DNA of 64,000 nucleotides from Hymenopus coronatus (lineage: Eukaryota; Arthropoda; Insecta; Mantodea; Hymenopodidae). The DNA is taken from NCBI GenBank assembly GCA_030762935.1, contig CM060890.1, positions 62,312,765 to 62,376,764 of the forward strand. Reading direction: 5' to 3'. Shown here piece by piece: positions 46,191-56,912 of the stretch (its first letter is position 1; every line of letters begins with the position of its first letter). The position numbers and the translations under genes were made by a program. The notes below the pieces were generated by a model that was not told where the DNA came from, did no database searches, and saw only the letters and a program-made list of their open reading frames with translations.

Positions 46191-46949
46191 AAAAAAACTT
46201 AAACAGGAAGAAGTAATTGAGATGATATTATATGGTACATTATGTTTTTAACCACTTCTATCTCTGAGGTTCATTTTACTTAAATTGTGAACGGTGTTTT
46301 AGTTAAGGCAAACACACTAGAAGTCAGCATCCGGTTTTAATCGTGCAGAAAGAGAAATGTTTTTCAACTGTGTCCATTTTAGATATCTATATACCAGTGG
46401 CTTCCTTTACGAACTCGCTTCTTCAGGTTCCCATGAGATGTGGTCAGGAAGACGGCTGAGGTGGATGAAAAATGGGCACCGGATAGAAGTGCCCCGGCAA
46501 CTCGGATGGAAACTGAGAGGAGATTGATTCTCTCTAGCCAAAGTTCACGCGAGTCTCTCTGGAGTTCAGTCCTAGGATTGCCAAAACTAGGTCACTTCAT
46601 CAATTTGTTTCTTAACCTGTCCGACCCTTCATCACAATAACAAAACGCCTAGATTTGTTATACGTGTGTCTGCCGCCTAAACAAGATCTAGCATATGCTT
46701 TTAGAACTTGTGAAACTTGAAACCGGAATGACTAATGTCACTTCTGGTAGCCAAAGTGGCTGCTACATTCAGGAAAATAAAAATAAATTGAGGGAATACA
46801 GGATGCTGGTCGGATTTACTATAAAATATTGAAATAAAGGCCAGGAAATACAGTTTCCAATCACAAACCAAATATATACGCTTTAAAACTATAGCTAAGC
46901 AAATTTAATACAGTAATTCTCAAATGATTAGTAATTATCAAACGATGAT
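46191..46949. other. Unassigned DNA
   Basis: A 66-codon frame at 46440-46640 lies in a slightly GC-richer patch with no recognised product. The rest is AT-rich. Confidence 0.35.
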
Positions 46950-47166
46950 TTCTTTATTTTTAACGTCCTTTATCCTGGTTGGTCACATCGGACGATGAAT
47001 GAAATTGGTGAAATTTTGCTCAAATGATCTCGGAGTCCATGTAGCTTAAAGTTACTATACATTCGTCTTCTCAGGATAAGGGAAAACCCCGAAAAATCGT
47101 ATCCGTGTAACTCACCCAAAGCGAGATTCAAACCTTTTGAATGTGAGGTAACCACACTGCGGGCTA
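46950..47166 (-). mobile_element. SINE-2, near full length
   Basis: It begins TTTTTAACGTCC and CTGGTTGGTCACATCGGACG, continues CTCGGAGTCCATGTAGCTTA and GGATAAGGGAAAACCCCG, and ends in a shortened head (CAAACCTTTTGAATGTGAGG). The B box is partly lost. Confidence 0.85.
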
Positions 47167-47317
47167 AAATGATGATTGTGTGATAAGTCTATGACGAAAT
47201 GAAATGTAAATTGAGTTTTATTTATGGACGTTCTTTAACTGCTGTGGCTCTCAGCGTCCCATTCTATACTGGGCGTGAAAAACCGCTTAATTTTGCTAGA
47301 GGTCTCTCTATAAGCTT

Positions 47318-47400
47318 GAGGTTCTTTTACATGCCATAAATCAACGACACGGGACCAACCATTTTACTCGCTTCCAAAGTGTATGACGAGGTGAAAAGTC
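47318..47400 (-). mobile_element. SINE-4 fragment
   Basis: CATAAATCAACGACACGGGA, CCAACCATTTTACTCGCTTCC and GTGTATGACGAGG resemble the body of the element at 56737-56912 (ATCTACGTCAAGGGACCAAC, CTTTACTTCTCTTCCGAAGG). The tRNA-like head is not present. Confidence 0.5.
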
Positions 47401-47444
47401 TATGAAATTATTACTTAAATTGTATTTTATATATCTAGAACTAT

Positions 47445-47790
47445 ATTTTACATTTTATACTATCATACATGTAGCAGATAGAGGAAGTATTGTATTCCAC
47501 TAAAAAGCTATACCTATTAAAATGTCTTTACAAATACAAAACTTAAGGTCTATTGAACCCAAAACAGCAGTTTTAAACAAATCTGACTCTGTTGGCATAA
47601 TTCAAAACGAATAATAAAACAAAAATAGATAAATACATTTTTTTTCGTCAAACACCACCAATTCTAGCTATGGTTTCCATGACATTTGTTCGATATCTCT
47701 CATTTTCCCTTAAAAATATGTGTAACGATTTTGATTAGATACCTTTAAAACATATGCATTCCCATATCTTAATTTGTTCTCATTTAGATT
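47445..47790 (+). mobile_element. Family P fragment, strongly diverged
   Basis: GTAGCAGATAGAGGAAGTATTG, TTCCACTAAAAAGC, TGAACCCAAAACAGC and AACGATTTTGATTAGATACC follow the family P order in plus orientation, with large deletions. Confidence 0.6.
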
Positions 47791-48191
47791 TAATTTTTTA
47801 TAACTTTAATTAGATACCTAAGATTAAGGCAGACTTAAGATTTACTGTATAAAATAGAACTTACAGAACAAGGCCTGAAACAGGGTTTGTGAGACATCAT
47901 TTTCGCAGCAATGGAGAACTTCAAAATGCTCCATATGCTGTCGGCAAGCGTATATGCAGATGGGTACTGGAAAACTCGTTTATCGACACGACAAATACCT
48001 TAATCTTCATGGTGACTATGTGGAGACTGTGTGACTATGTGACTGACTTCTGGTAATAAAATAATTTTGTGTTTCATGTTTGTATTTCTGTCATGCTCCA
48101 TCGGAGACTGAAAAAATAGCCCTCGTGTAAGGGCCTTTATATAAAATTATTTTTATTCAGAGAACTATATACACAGCTGTTTCATATACAA
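47791..48191. other. Unassigned DNA
   Basis: No gene or repeat recognised. The sequence around 47930-48060 is less AT-rich and holds a repeated GTGACTATGTGGAGACTGTG-type motif. Confidence 0.4.
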
Positions 48192-48840
48192 ACTATTCAT
48201 ACACAGCATTAATATTTTATCTACTCCATGCTAATCGAAACGAACATTAGCAGAAACGGTCTCAACCGTTGTTTCCTTGTAAGTAGAAGGGAAATACAGG
48301 AATACACTATGTTAAAGCATAGTCAAATTTTTAAAAGCTGGCTGCTATATAGCTGAAATCCCTTTCTTTACATGGCCAGGAGTTTACACAATTTTTAAGT
48401 ATTTTAAAACTGAAACCAATAACAAGAAAGGTCCTAGAAATTATCCACTCCACAAAAAAAGTGTATGTGACATAAATTGTGTATTTTGACGACACTTAAA
48501 TTTGTGTGTTGGAAGTTTTTGTCTATATCTTACGGCTTAATCAGTCAAAATTCAACCAAATTCATTCAGAATACAGACGTACTCTAAGCTATTTCCAGAA
48601 AATTCAAGATATGCATTTTAGTTCTCATGTAAATATCTTTAATACACGGTATATTAATTATAGTCGTTACAGCCTTTTATAAAAAAAATTAATATTTTAG
48701 CAGTTTTTTCCATGTAAAAGGTTATTTGTATGTTGCATCCTTGGAAAATAGTTAAATATCAAGTTTAGTATTTTATTGACTTTTGTTTTCGAGTTGTTGT
48801 GTTTACAAACACGCGGATCTTTTTGTATAAATATCTACCT
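48192..48840 (-). mobile_element. Family P repeat, hairpin end missing
   Basis: From ACAAACTATTCATACACAGC to ACACGCGGATCTTTTTGTAT. The hairpin third is absent; instead a plus-strand copy begins directly. Confidence 0.82.
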
Positions 48841-48847
48841 TTTTTCT

Positions 48848-49603
48848 TTCTCCGGCCCGTATGTACAATGTACATTGTCGATAGAGAAGGTATAGAATTG
48901 CACCAAAAAATCGATATTAAGGTTTCATCTGAAATATATGTTTTAAGACCCCTATACAACAACATTTTTAGAAAAATGTCCATGTAAAAGGGGTAAAATA
49001 CCAAAATTAGTATTTAAGTTCAGCATCTTCCAAGGAAGATTTTGAAGAAAATTTCCCTAAATGGAACCTTTTCGAAATTGATTTTTTCAGAAATGGCTTT
49101 AACGATTTTAATTGAAATGTCGTATAGGCATTATCGGATTATGTTTTAATTTTCTGGAAAACCCTTCAGAAGACCCCTTTATTCTGAATGAGTTTTACAG
49201 AACTTTGCACAACGGTTAAACTGTAAGAGGTAGACAAAAGCGTCCTAAACAAAAAAACTAGGTCAGGTTAAAACACACAATTTATGACATATACGTTTTT
49301 CTTGTAGAGAGAGCTCACCTCTTTCCAGACATTCTTTTTTATTCGTTTCAATTTTAAACTACCCCACTCTTCTCAAACGGGACCATGCAAAGCGAACATA
49401 GCGACCAGAGTTTAAAAGATTTGACTATCGCTTAAGCCAAGTTTATTCCCTTTTTTTCCCTTCTACTTACAAGGAAATAAGCAACACGACTTGATATGTT
49501 TAACTCATTTAGCATAATGTGGATAAAATAAGAATCCTTTTTAAGAATAGTTTGTATACGTAACAGCTAGAGAAAGTCATATGACTGGAACAAAGCAGAT
49601 ATT
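48848..49603 (+). mobile_element. Family P repeat
   Basis: It begins TCTCCGGCCCGTATGTACAATG and TGTCGATAGAGAAGGTATAG, and ends AGAGAAAGTCATATGACTGG. The TG-rich seed is deleted. Confidence 0.83.
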
Positions 49604-49725
49604 TTTTATACAGGGAGGACTAAAACTTTTTTTTTTTTTTTTTTGGTGAAATCTCCTTTTCGAAGTTTTGAGTAAAGTGCAATTCCTTCTTTGGCTATGT
49701 TCTATGTACAAAGAGAAAAAAAAAA
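49604..49725 (-). mobile_element. Family P hairpin-side fragment
   Basis: TTTGGTGAAATCTCCTTTTCG, GTGCAATTCCTTCTTTGGC and ATGTACAAAGAG give the hairpin side of a minus-strand copy. It contains a T run at 49628-49645. Confidence 0.65.
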
Positions 49726-49914
49726 GAATTCCAGCCGTTACAACCAAGTACAAGCGTATAGGTATAAGAGATGGAGGTAGGCCAAAAAAAGATGGCACTA
49801 ATTCTGTGAAGTCGGAACGGAGATTGCTTAAGTTTGGAGGAGCAGAAGAATAAGGTGAATGTTATCTATATTAATTAAAGCACAAATTCATGAGAATTAA
49901 TTAGCAGTAACTGT

Positions 49915-50937
49915 TTTTACTTTCTCTACACGTACATAGTGAATAGAGAAGGTATTGTATTCCAACAAAAAACTAGATGTCAGATTTCACCGAAAATACA
50001 TACTCTGAGGGTCCCTGAGTCCAAGGAAAAGCATTTTTGGAAAAAGGTCCTGGTGTGTAATTGTGTGTGTGTCTGTCTGTGGGCAGCATAGCTCAAAAAC
50101 GTAAAGACCGTTAAATACCGTGCTTGATATTTAAGTTTAGGATCTTCCAAGGATGCGACACGAAGATTCTCAAAATAAATTCTCCACCCCAAACTACCCT
50201 TTATATGGAAAATTTTTCGAAAATTTCGATTTTATCAAAAATGACAACCATCTGGTTTAAAATCCTCATGTGTATGATATTTTATGACAAATACCTTGAA
50301 TTTTATGGGAATAGTTTCTGAAGACATCTTCATTCTGAATGATTTTTGTGTAACGGCAAGCCGTAAGAGATGCGCAAAAGCTTACTATACAGAAATGTAG
50401 ATCTCATTAAAACACACAATCTATGTCATACACATTTGTTTTGTAGAGTTAATTATTTTCGAGATTTTCTGGATTATTTGTTTCAATTTTAAGCCACTTA
50501 AACTTTTCTGAATTTTTCGCGGATCTGGTTTTTTTACTCTTTGTAAGCAAATATATTCGAACTTTAATGTTCTAATAGCGAGCGGCTTTTAAAGGACGAG
50601 ACAATGGCTTTAGCCTGTGCATTTTTTTTATTTCCCTTCTATTTACAAGGAAGCCAGTAATTAGACTATGTTTGCTTATGTTTAACTTGATTATTATGCT
50701 GTAGATAACAAATTAATGTTTTGGATGAAATATTTGTTTACCGAACAGCTAGAAGACATCACGTGAATGGAGCACGTTACATGTTTGCCATTCTACTTAC
50801 AAGGAACCACGTAATAAGGATAAATTCTGCTAATGTTTATCTGATAATCATGAAGTAGATATAAGAATAAGCTTTTTAACAATGATTTGTTACAGAGTTG
50901 TAGAGAAAGTCATGTGAATGGAACACATCGGGTTTTT
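49915..50937 (+). mobile_element. Family P repeat, full length plus duplicated right end
   Basis: The clearest left end in the window, TTTTTACTTTCTCTACACG. The main copy ends near ACATCACGTGAATGGAGCAC (50755-50780). A second right-end piece follows, from GCCATTCTACTTACAAGGAA (50790) to GTAGAGAAAGTCATGTGAATG. So the right 150 bases occur twice in the same orientation. Confidence 0.88.
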
Positions 50938-51509
50938 TTAAATATCTGAGAATAATAAATGTAACAAATAAGCAATGTAGTGAAAAAGCTTCTGTTCCAT
51001 AAACTTGCCAATGCTTCGCAGGTACATTAATAAATGATACTATTAGATTGTAAAGGATCAGAGAGGTAACATGTATAATTGATGCGACCAAAGACGGTTC
51101 TGTGATCATGTAATGAGGCTTGGCGGTATACCATTTTGGTTGTAGAGCCTGGAGAACTAATATGAAATCACTAACGGAGAGGATCAGTCGTACTTACTTT
51201 GTAGACCTGCCAATATAATTTCCCTTTCAATCTGCATATTACCAGGTTAAATATTTGATATACTACATTCATCAAACGCTTAGCAATTGCGTGCGCCATT
51301 TGATCGACCAATCAAGCAGCATAAATCCACTTCTTTGATGTGCAGTTGCTGAGTACTAACGTCATTTTAGGAACATTAAAAAGAAAACCTTATTAACATG
51401 CCATATGATTTTTAAGGAAAAGTGCCCGCTTTTTACATCTTGCCTAAGAAGAAAGTGGAAGCATTATGTTCAACATCAAATTTCTGTAGGTAGTTTTCCC
51501 CTGTGTTGT
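50938..51509. other. Unassigned DNA
   Basis: No gene or repeat recognised. Confidence 0.4.
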
Positions 51510-51692
51510 GTCAAGACGTCCCAAATTCGAATCTCGGTTAGCGTAAGTAACCTGGATGAGAAATTTTCGGGACATTTGCTTGTCCTGAGAAGACGAATGT
51601 GTATAAATCTAAGCTCTAATGACTCCTGGCTCAATTGAGCATACTTTCATCCACTTTATTGACGGCCTGAGGACGTTAAACTACAAAAAATC
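51510..51692 (+). mobile_element. SINE-2, plus strand, head truncated
   Basis: The B-box part reads AAATTCGAATCTCGG. It is followed by AGTAACCTGGATGAG, TTGTCCTGAGAAGACGAATG and the tail GGACGTTAAACTACAAAAAA. Confidence 0.78.
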
Positions 51693-51694
51693 GG

Positions 51695-52021
51695 ACCTGT
51701 TCCACTCACATGACTTTCTCTACATCTCGGTAAGAAATTATTGTTAAAAAGTTTATTCCTTTATTCACTTCATGCTAATCTAGATAAACATTATCAGTAA
51801 TATTCTCTTGTAAGTAGAAGGGAAATAATCGAATATAATAGGTTAAAATGACAGTAAAATCTTTTAAATTCTAGTGACCATGTGGATGAAATCCGCTTCT
51901 TTGCATTGCCAGAAGTTGACAAATTCCCGTGTGTGAAAAGTTTTAAGTATTTTAATACTGAAGCCAATTACAAAGAATATCTCAAAAATATATATGACAT
52001 AAAGTGTGCGTTTCAATGGGA
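51695..52021 (-). mobile_element. Family P repeat, part 1 of a copy split by a LINE and element-3
   Basis: From CTGTTCCACTCACATGACTT through AAGTAGAAGGGAAATAATC to TATATGACATAAAGTGTGCG. It continues after the LINE at 53931 and again after element-3 at 54479. Confidence 0.85.
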
Positions 52022-53930
52022 TCATAAAAGTGGAATTGCCATATTGAACGATAAGGAAAAAGCGAACGCATTAAATTCACATTTTGTGTCTGTTTTTAAC
52101 AAAGCGGATTATAATTATAAATTGGAAATTGAGGATAGCGGAAATTCCGTTTTTCAAATAATGGCATCCAAATTGCGCAGAAGGATCAGAATGTTGCAAA
52201 ATCGAAAGTCGAGGGGGCCTGATAATATACCGACCGAAATACTAAAAGTTGGAGGGGAATCCATGATTCCGTACCTAATGCTTTTATTTAATATGTCAAT
52301 AAATAACTGTGCCTTACCGGAAGACTGGAAAACCGCGATTGTAGTTCCAAATCATAAAGGGGGAAATAAAACAAAATTAAATAATTATCGATCAGTCAGC
52401 CTAACTTCAGTAGTGTGCAAATTTATGGAATATTTAATTGTGGAATATATACGGGAGAAATTAGAAAACAAAAAGTAGTTCAATAAAGCGCTACATGAGT
52501 TTAGACTTGGATACTCTTGTGAAAGCCAGATAACGTCATTATTTCAAGATTTAGCAGAGGAGGTGGATGCAGGGGGAAGAAGAGACGCAGTGGTGATAGA
52601 TTTTTCCAAAGCTTTTGATGTTGTATCATATAATTTACTTATCCAGAAGCTAACTGCTACAGGAATTGATAAACGCGTAGTTCTATGGGTTAAAACATTT
52701 TGGAAGGAAGATCGCAAAGGGTAAAAGTAGGCAAGGAGCTATCTGAGAGGGGTAATGTAAGCTCGGGCGTACGCCAAGGCTCAGTACTGGGGTCGTTACT
52801 TTTTCTTATTTTTGTAAATGACATAACTGTTAATATAAAATGCCAGATAAGATTGTTTGCAGACGATTGTATTATTCACAATAAAATTAGAAATGTTGAA
52901 GATGAGACTGTTCTTCAGGGTGATTTAAATGAAATTAGTGATTGGGCTGCTGCAAATAAAATGAAAATTAACGCTGGCAAAAGTAAGTCAATTGCATTTA
53001 ATAGATCTAGGGAAAAAATTCTGCAAAACTATCACATGGGTGGGGAAAAATTCCACAGGTGGACAACTGGAAATACTTGGGAGTTTACTTGGCGAGTAAC
53101 GCTGGATGGGACGAGCAGGTAAATCCTGTATCTAAGAAGGCGTGGAAAACACTGCACTTCTGAATGAGGATTTTAAAAAAGGGGAGTGCAAAGTCCAGGG
53201 AAATCGCGTACAAGTCCTTAGTGCGGCCGTTCATGGAATTTGGAGTAACTTGTTGGGACCGGTATAGAGTAAATCAAATTGATTCGTTAGAAAAGATCCA
53301 GAAAAGGGCTTTAAAATTCATAAAAATGGGTAAATATTTTGGGGCTACAAACGCTGAGGAGATAAAATGGGAGCCGTTGAAAGTCAGGCGTGAGAAACAG
53401 AGGTTGTGCGCTTTATTTAAAGCTTACGCTGGTTTAAACGCATAGGAGGACGTTACTGACAAACTGGAAAACCCAACTTACTATGCACGAAACGATCATC
53501 CGTTCAAAATTAAGGGTAGATAATACAGAACTGATGTGGGAAAGTTCTCCTTTGTAAATAGAACCATAAAAGACTGGAATGAATTGCCTGGAGCAGCCTT
53601 TCGGGGTTGTCCCCTGTCTCTGAAGAAATTTAGGAAAAATCTTGATATTAATGTTGGCTAATTTTTGTAAATATTCCTTAAATGAAATGCTTGTGATTTT
53701 ATATTGTTGTAAATACAAATGTTAAATTGGTTTGTGATTCTAATTATGAAATTAATTAATCTGAATTGAGAGAAAAATTAATGTTTTCATATTTGTGCAA
53801 ATAACTATTATATCTACCCTACAAAGCCATAAATTGGCAGCTGTGATTTATTGTTTATATATCTTGTATACATATATAACTCTGCCACCGGGTGATACCC
53901 ACCTGCAGAGAAATAAATACATACATACAT
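52022..53930 (+). pseudogene. LINE reverse transcriptase, 5' truncated, multiply broken
   Basis: A 1.9-kb copy of a non-LTR retrotransposon, read on plus. Reverse transcriptase blocks appear in order: RGPDNIPTEILK (about 52215); LPEDWKTAIVVPNHKGG (about 52312) and NYRSVSLTS; VVIDFSKAFD (about 52591, palm box A); GVRQGSVLGSLLFL (about 52769); and RLFADDC (FADD at 52856-52867). The thumb region follows, then the C-terminus with RTDVGKFSFVNRTIKDWNEL near 53528. Breaks are a stop at 52476, a 1-base loss near 52700, a frame change near 53050, and stops at 53161, 53443 and 53522. The endonuclease is missing. The 3' end is a short CATA repeat (ACATACATACAT), typical of tail-template LINEs. Confidence 0.9.
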
Positions 53931-54060
53931 ATTTTGTGTAGTAAGATTTGGTGTATCTCTTACGGTTTACTAGTTATGCAAAATCCAGCAAAATTCGCCC
54001 AGAATAAAGAGGTGTTCAGAGGCTATTCCTAGAATAATTCAAGATATACATTATATTTGG
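53931..54060 (-). mobile_element. Family P repeat, part 2 of the split copy
   Basis: It resumes with TTTTGTGTAGTAAGATTTGG and continues through CAGAGGCTATTCCTAG to ACATTATATTTGG, exactly where element-3 starts. Confidence 0.85.
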
Positions 54061-54478
54061 ATTAATTGTTTTTTCACACAAGCCATGTGTAGGACAGGAG
54101 TTGGATACGTAGAGTCAGACTGAAAAATTCAATCCCATGGTCCGTATTTGAACCCCAGATCTCCCGGTCTCTAGCCGGTTGCTATTCCACTGAGCTACCA
54201 TGGCAATATGCCGGCATAGCATTGGAGTTCTCAAGTGCCGTGAATTTTTCCCGGTAAACCAAAGGTGATATCAAATTTATTTTGAGACAACCCCAATGGC
54301 GACTTGTAATGTAAATACTTTATGTCCCAGTCTGACTCTATCTATTCAACTCCTGTCGTACACACGGCTAATGTGAAAAAATAATTAATCCAGTACCAAT
54401 TGAACATAATAGTTGGCTATACTATGAATCCTGTGACATGGCATTGAATTTTTCAGTCTGATTCTACCTATTCTACAA
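54061..54478 (-). mobile_element. Element-3: tRNA-like sequence between inverted tails
   Basis: The first 62 bases (54061-54122) and the block 54328-54389 are inverted copies of one tail. The left starts ATTAATTGTTTTTTCACAC and the right, read in reverse, starts ATTAATTATTTTTTCACAT; both go on to GACAGGAGTTG and AGAGTCAGACTG. Between them on the minus strand lie GTCGCCATTGGGGTTGTC and a tRNA-like sequence (54134-54204) with a TAGCTCAGTGG A box and a GGTTCAAATACG B box. A further 90 bases (ACCAATTGAACATAATAG and more) match the element at 42557. Confidence 0.82.
54134..54204 (-). ncRNA. tRNA-like head of element-3 (pseudo-tRNA)
   Basis: Minus-strand sequence starting GCCATGGTAGCTCAGTGG. The acceptor stem GCCATGG pairs with the 3' CCATGGG only with a shift, which fits a decaying copy. 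The anticodon loop region reads CTAGAGA, against CTGGAGA in the 42.8-kb copy. Confidence 0.55.
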
Positions 54479-54560
54479 TACATTTGTTGTTTAAATATTT
54501 TTAATGTACAGTATTTTAATCAAAATCGTTTTAGAGATTTTTCAGAAGATCAAAATTATC
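54479..54560 (-). mobile_element. Family P repeat, part 3 of the split copy
   Basis: TTAAATATTTTTAATGTACAG and TTTTAATCAAAATCGTT continue the minus-strand copy for about 80 bases. At about 54560 the orientation flips to plus. Confidence 0.75.
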
Positions 54561-54908
54561 ATATATAATTATTTTACATAACTAGCAAACCGTAAGAGAT
54601 AGACAAAAATTACTTCACAAAAATTGTAGGTATTTTCCTAACACAATTTATGGCCGATACATTTTTGCTGTGGAGATAATCGTTTCCGAGATATTCCTTG
54701 TTTCAGTTTTAAAACACCTGTGTATACTTTACTCAAACAGAAGTCATCCAAGTTTTCTTTTTGCTCCTGTACACGCATTGAGAGCGAATTGATGATAATT
54801 GCATAGCGACAGCTTTTAAAACATTAGCTTAGTGTTGTGTATTCTCTTAGTTCCTTTGCACTTGCAGAATAGCTAGAAAACATATGATTGGAACACATCA
54901 GATTTTTG
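54561..54908 (+). mobile_element. Family P repeat, right half
   Basis: From ACTAGCAAACCGTAAGAGAT through ACACAATTTATGGCCGATAC to TTGGAACACATCAGATTTTT. The left half is absent. Confidence 0.8.
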
Positions 54909-55384
54909 CGCTGGCACAGTTAGGAACGATGCTACTGACGGCCTTCAGGACTGACTCATGGAAAGTACTTTGCTCTACAGTGGCCCCACCCATATGCTTA
55001 CAAAGGGTAAAGGCATTTGTAGTTCCATCTTACATTGTTTGCCATGGCATATAATGGAAATACCATCATAAGCTGTGTAAGTTGTGTAGAGAGTATGTTG
55101 TTAGCTATATGAAGCAGCGTGTGTACATGTGAAGGTTTGCCCCAACCGAGGTACATGTAAACTAAGAGCTGAGTCTATATATATAGAACTGCCTGATGTT
55201 AAAGTTTTTAGCAAACCTATTAGTATTATGTTGCTAGAAAATTTTAAACAGACTGGCAACGTTAGAGACTAAATAAATTAATTAAATAGGCAAATAAATA
55301 AATAGCCAACAATTATAATCAAGGGGAAATTAAACTAGATATGGATTGACGTAGAAAGAAGTCCAACAAACTTGTATGTTTCTC
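54909..55384. other. Unassigned DNA
   Basis: Nothing recognisable; a moderately balanced stretch at 54910-55010 has no open frame. Confidence 0.4.
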
Positions 55385-56565
55385 CCATTATATTTTCCTT
55401 TCTCCAGCGCGTATGTATAATGTACATAGTACATATAAAATATATTGTATTCCACACATAAATTCGATATCGAGATTTGACCGGAAACATATGTTAGGAC
55501 CCCTGAATCCTTAAAAAGAAAAAAAAAAAAAAGAAAAAAAGGTCGGTGTATGAGTCTTTGTGTATGTTTGCTTTTGGACAGCAAAACTCCAACACTAAAA
55601 AAAACTAAAGTTTACTATCTCCCAAAAATGTGACTCGAAGATTTTCATAAAAAAAAAACCTCCCACCCCAGCTACCCTTTACATGGAGAAATTATCGAAA
55701 ATTTTGATTTTCTCCAAAATGGCTTAACGATTTTTTGTAATGTTTAACTTTCGATTTTACTGCTCTGGCACCACAGGCGATGACACTAATGATATATGAA
55801 GATGGAGCCCCGGTGGAATGAGATGGCAGGGGAAACCCGGAGAAAACCCGCCCCTGGGCCGCTTTGTCCACCATAAATCTCACATGCGTCGCTTGGAATC
55901 GAGCCCGAACGTCTAGGTGAGAGGCGAATAGTCTGACCACTCGGCCACGGCGTGACCTCTTAACGATATAACTGATTTTGCATGGCATATAACATTTATA
56001 TCTTGAATGTTCTGGGAATAGTCTCTAAATAGCTTTTCTAACTAGCTTTTGAATAACAAGTAAACCGTGATACAAATTGAATAAAAGATTATTTAACATA
56101 TTTTGTAACTAAGCCTATTTGACGACTTTTATATATAACTGGCAAACCGTAGAAGATAGACAGAAACTTAATACAGAAATGTCGATTTCGTCAAAACACA
56201 CTACGCACGTTCTATATATTTTGCATGTGCAGCTAACCATTTCCCAGTTATTCCTTGCTATTAGTTTCAATTTTAAATTATGTGTACTTCTCTCAAACAG
56301 GAAGTCGTCGCGATTATTTTATTTTTCTTCTGGTCATTTAAAGAAGTGAGTTTCAATGAAAATCTCTTAATGATAGTTTTTAAAAATTAAATATCTGTTT
56401 AACCTAGTATACTATCTTATTTCCCTTCTATTTATAAGGACATTCTGCTAACGTTTATCTCGATTAGAATGAAGTACAGAAAAGAATATTTTGTAAGAAG
56501 TTTGTTTGCAGAGCAGGTTAATGAAAGTCATATGAATGGAAAAAATCAGATTTTTTTATGTAAAA
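55385..56565 (+). mobile_element. Family P repeat split by SINE-1a
   Basis: Left part 55385-55731, from TTTCCTTTCTCCAGCGCG to ATGGCTTAACGAT. Right part from 55959, CTTAACGATATAACTGAT, to AGTCATATGAATGG. A stretch near 56040-56160 repeats the AACCGTA...AGATAGACA block, suggesting a second local rearrangement. A run of A with a few G lies at 55518-55540. Confidence 0.82.
55732..55958 (-). mobile_element. SINE-1a with target-site duplication
   Basis: On minus it has the head GTCACGCCGTGGCCGAGTGG, a B box region GGGCTCGATTCC, GCGGGTTTTCTCCGGGTTTC and a tail TAAAATCGAAAGTTAAAC. The host sequence CTTAACGAT lies on both sides (55723-55731 and 55959-55967), a 9-bp duplication that proves insertion into an existing family P copy. 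The B box differs slightly from the consensus. Confidence 0.92.
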
Positions 56566-56736
56566 AGAATAATTAATTGCCTGTCGCTCTTAAAATTTAA
56601 ATTAATGTGATTATTCTCTGTAATAAAAGCACAAAGATGCAGTTGAAATAAGCATACATCTGAAAGTTGAAGACATCATGAGCGTGCATAGTCTTCGAGT
56701 GTTCAGTGATGAATTGCATAGTGTAAGGACATATGG

Positions 56737-56912
56737 CATATTTCCAGCACCTTTAATAATCTACGTCAAGGGACCAACGGCTTTACTTCTCTTCCGAAGG
56801 AAGACCTGCCAAGGATTTTCAGGCCCTAAATAATCCATTATCTTCAGCAGGGTTTGAACCCACGACCTTGGGTATATGAAGTTAGCATGGTAACCATTAC
56901 ACCACGGAGGGT
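56737..56912 (-). mobile_element. SINE-4 (tRNA-headed)
   Basis: On minus the head reads TCCGTGGTGTAATGGTTACC, ATGCTAACTTCATATACCC and the B box GGGTTCAAACCC, followed by GAAGATAATGGATTATTTAG and CTTCCTTCGGAAGAGAAG. A fragment of the same family lies at 47318-47400. Confidence 0.65.

Noticed and set aside
51882..52021. The first 45 residues of the 198-codon frame as part of the LINE protein
   Set aside because: These codons match the minus-strand family P repeat, not reverse transcriptase. The LINE proper starts near 52022.
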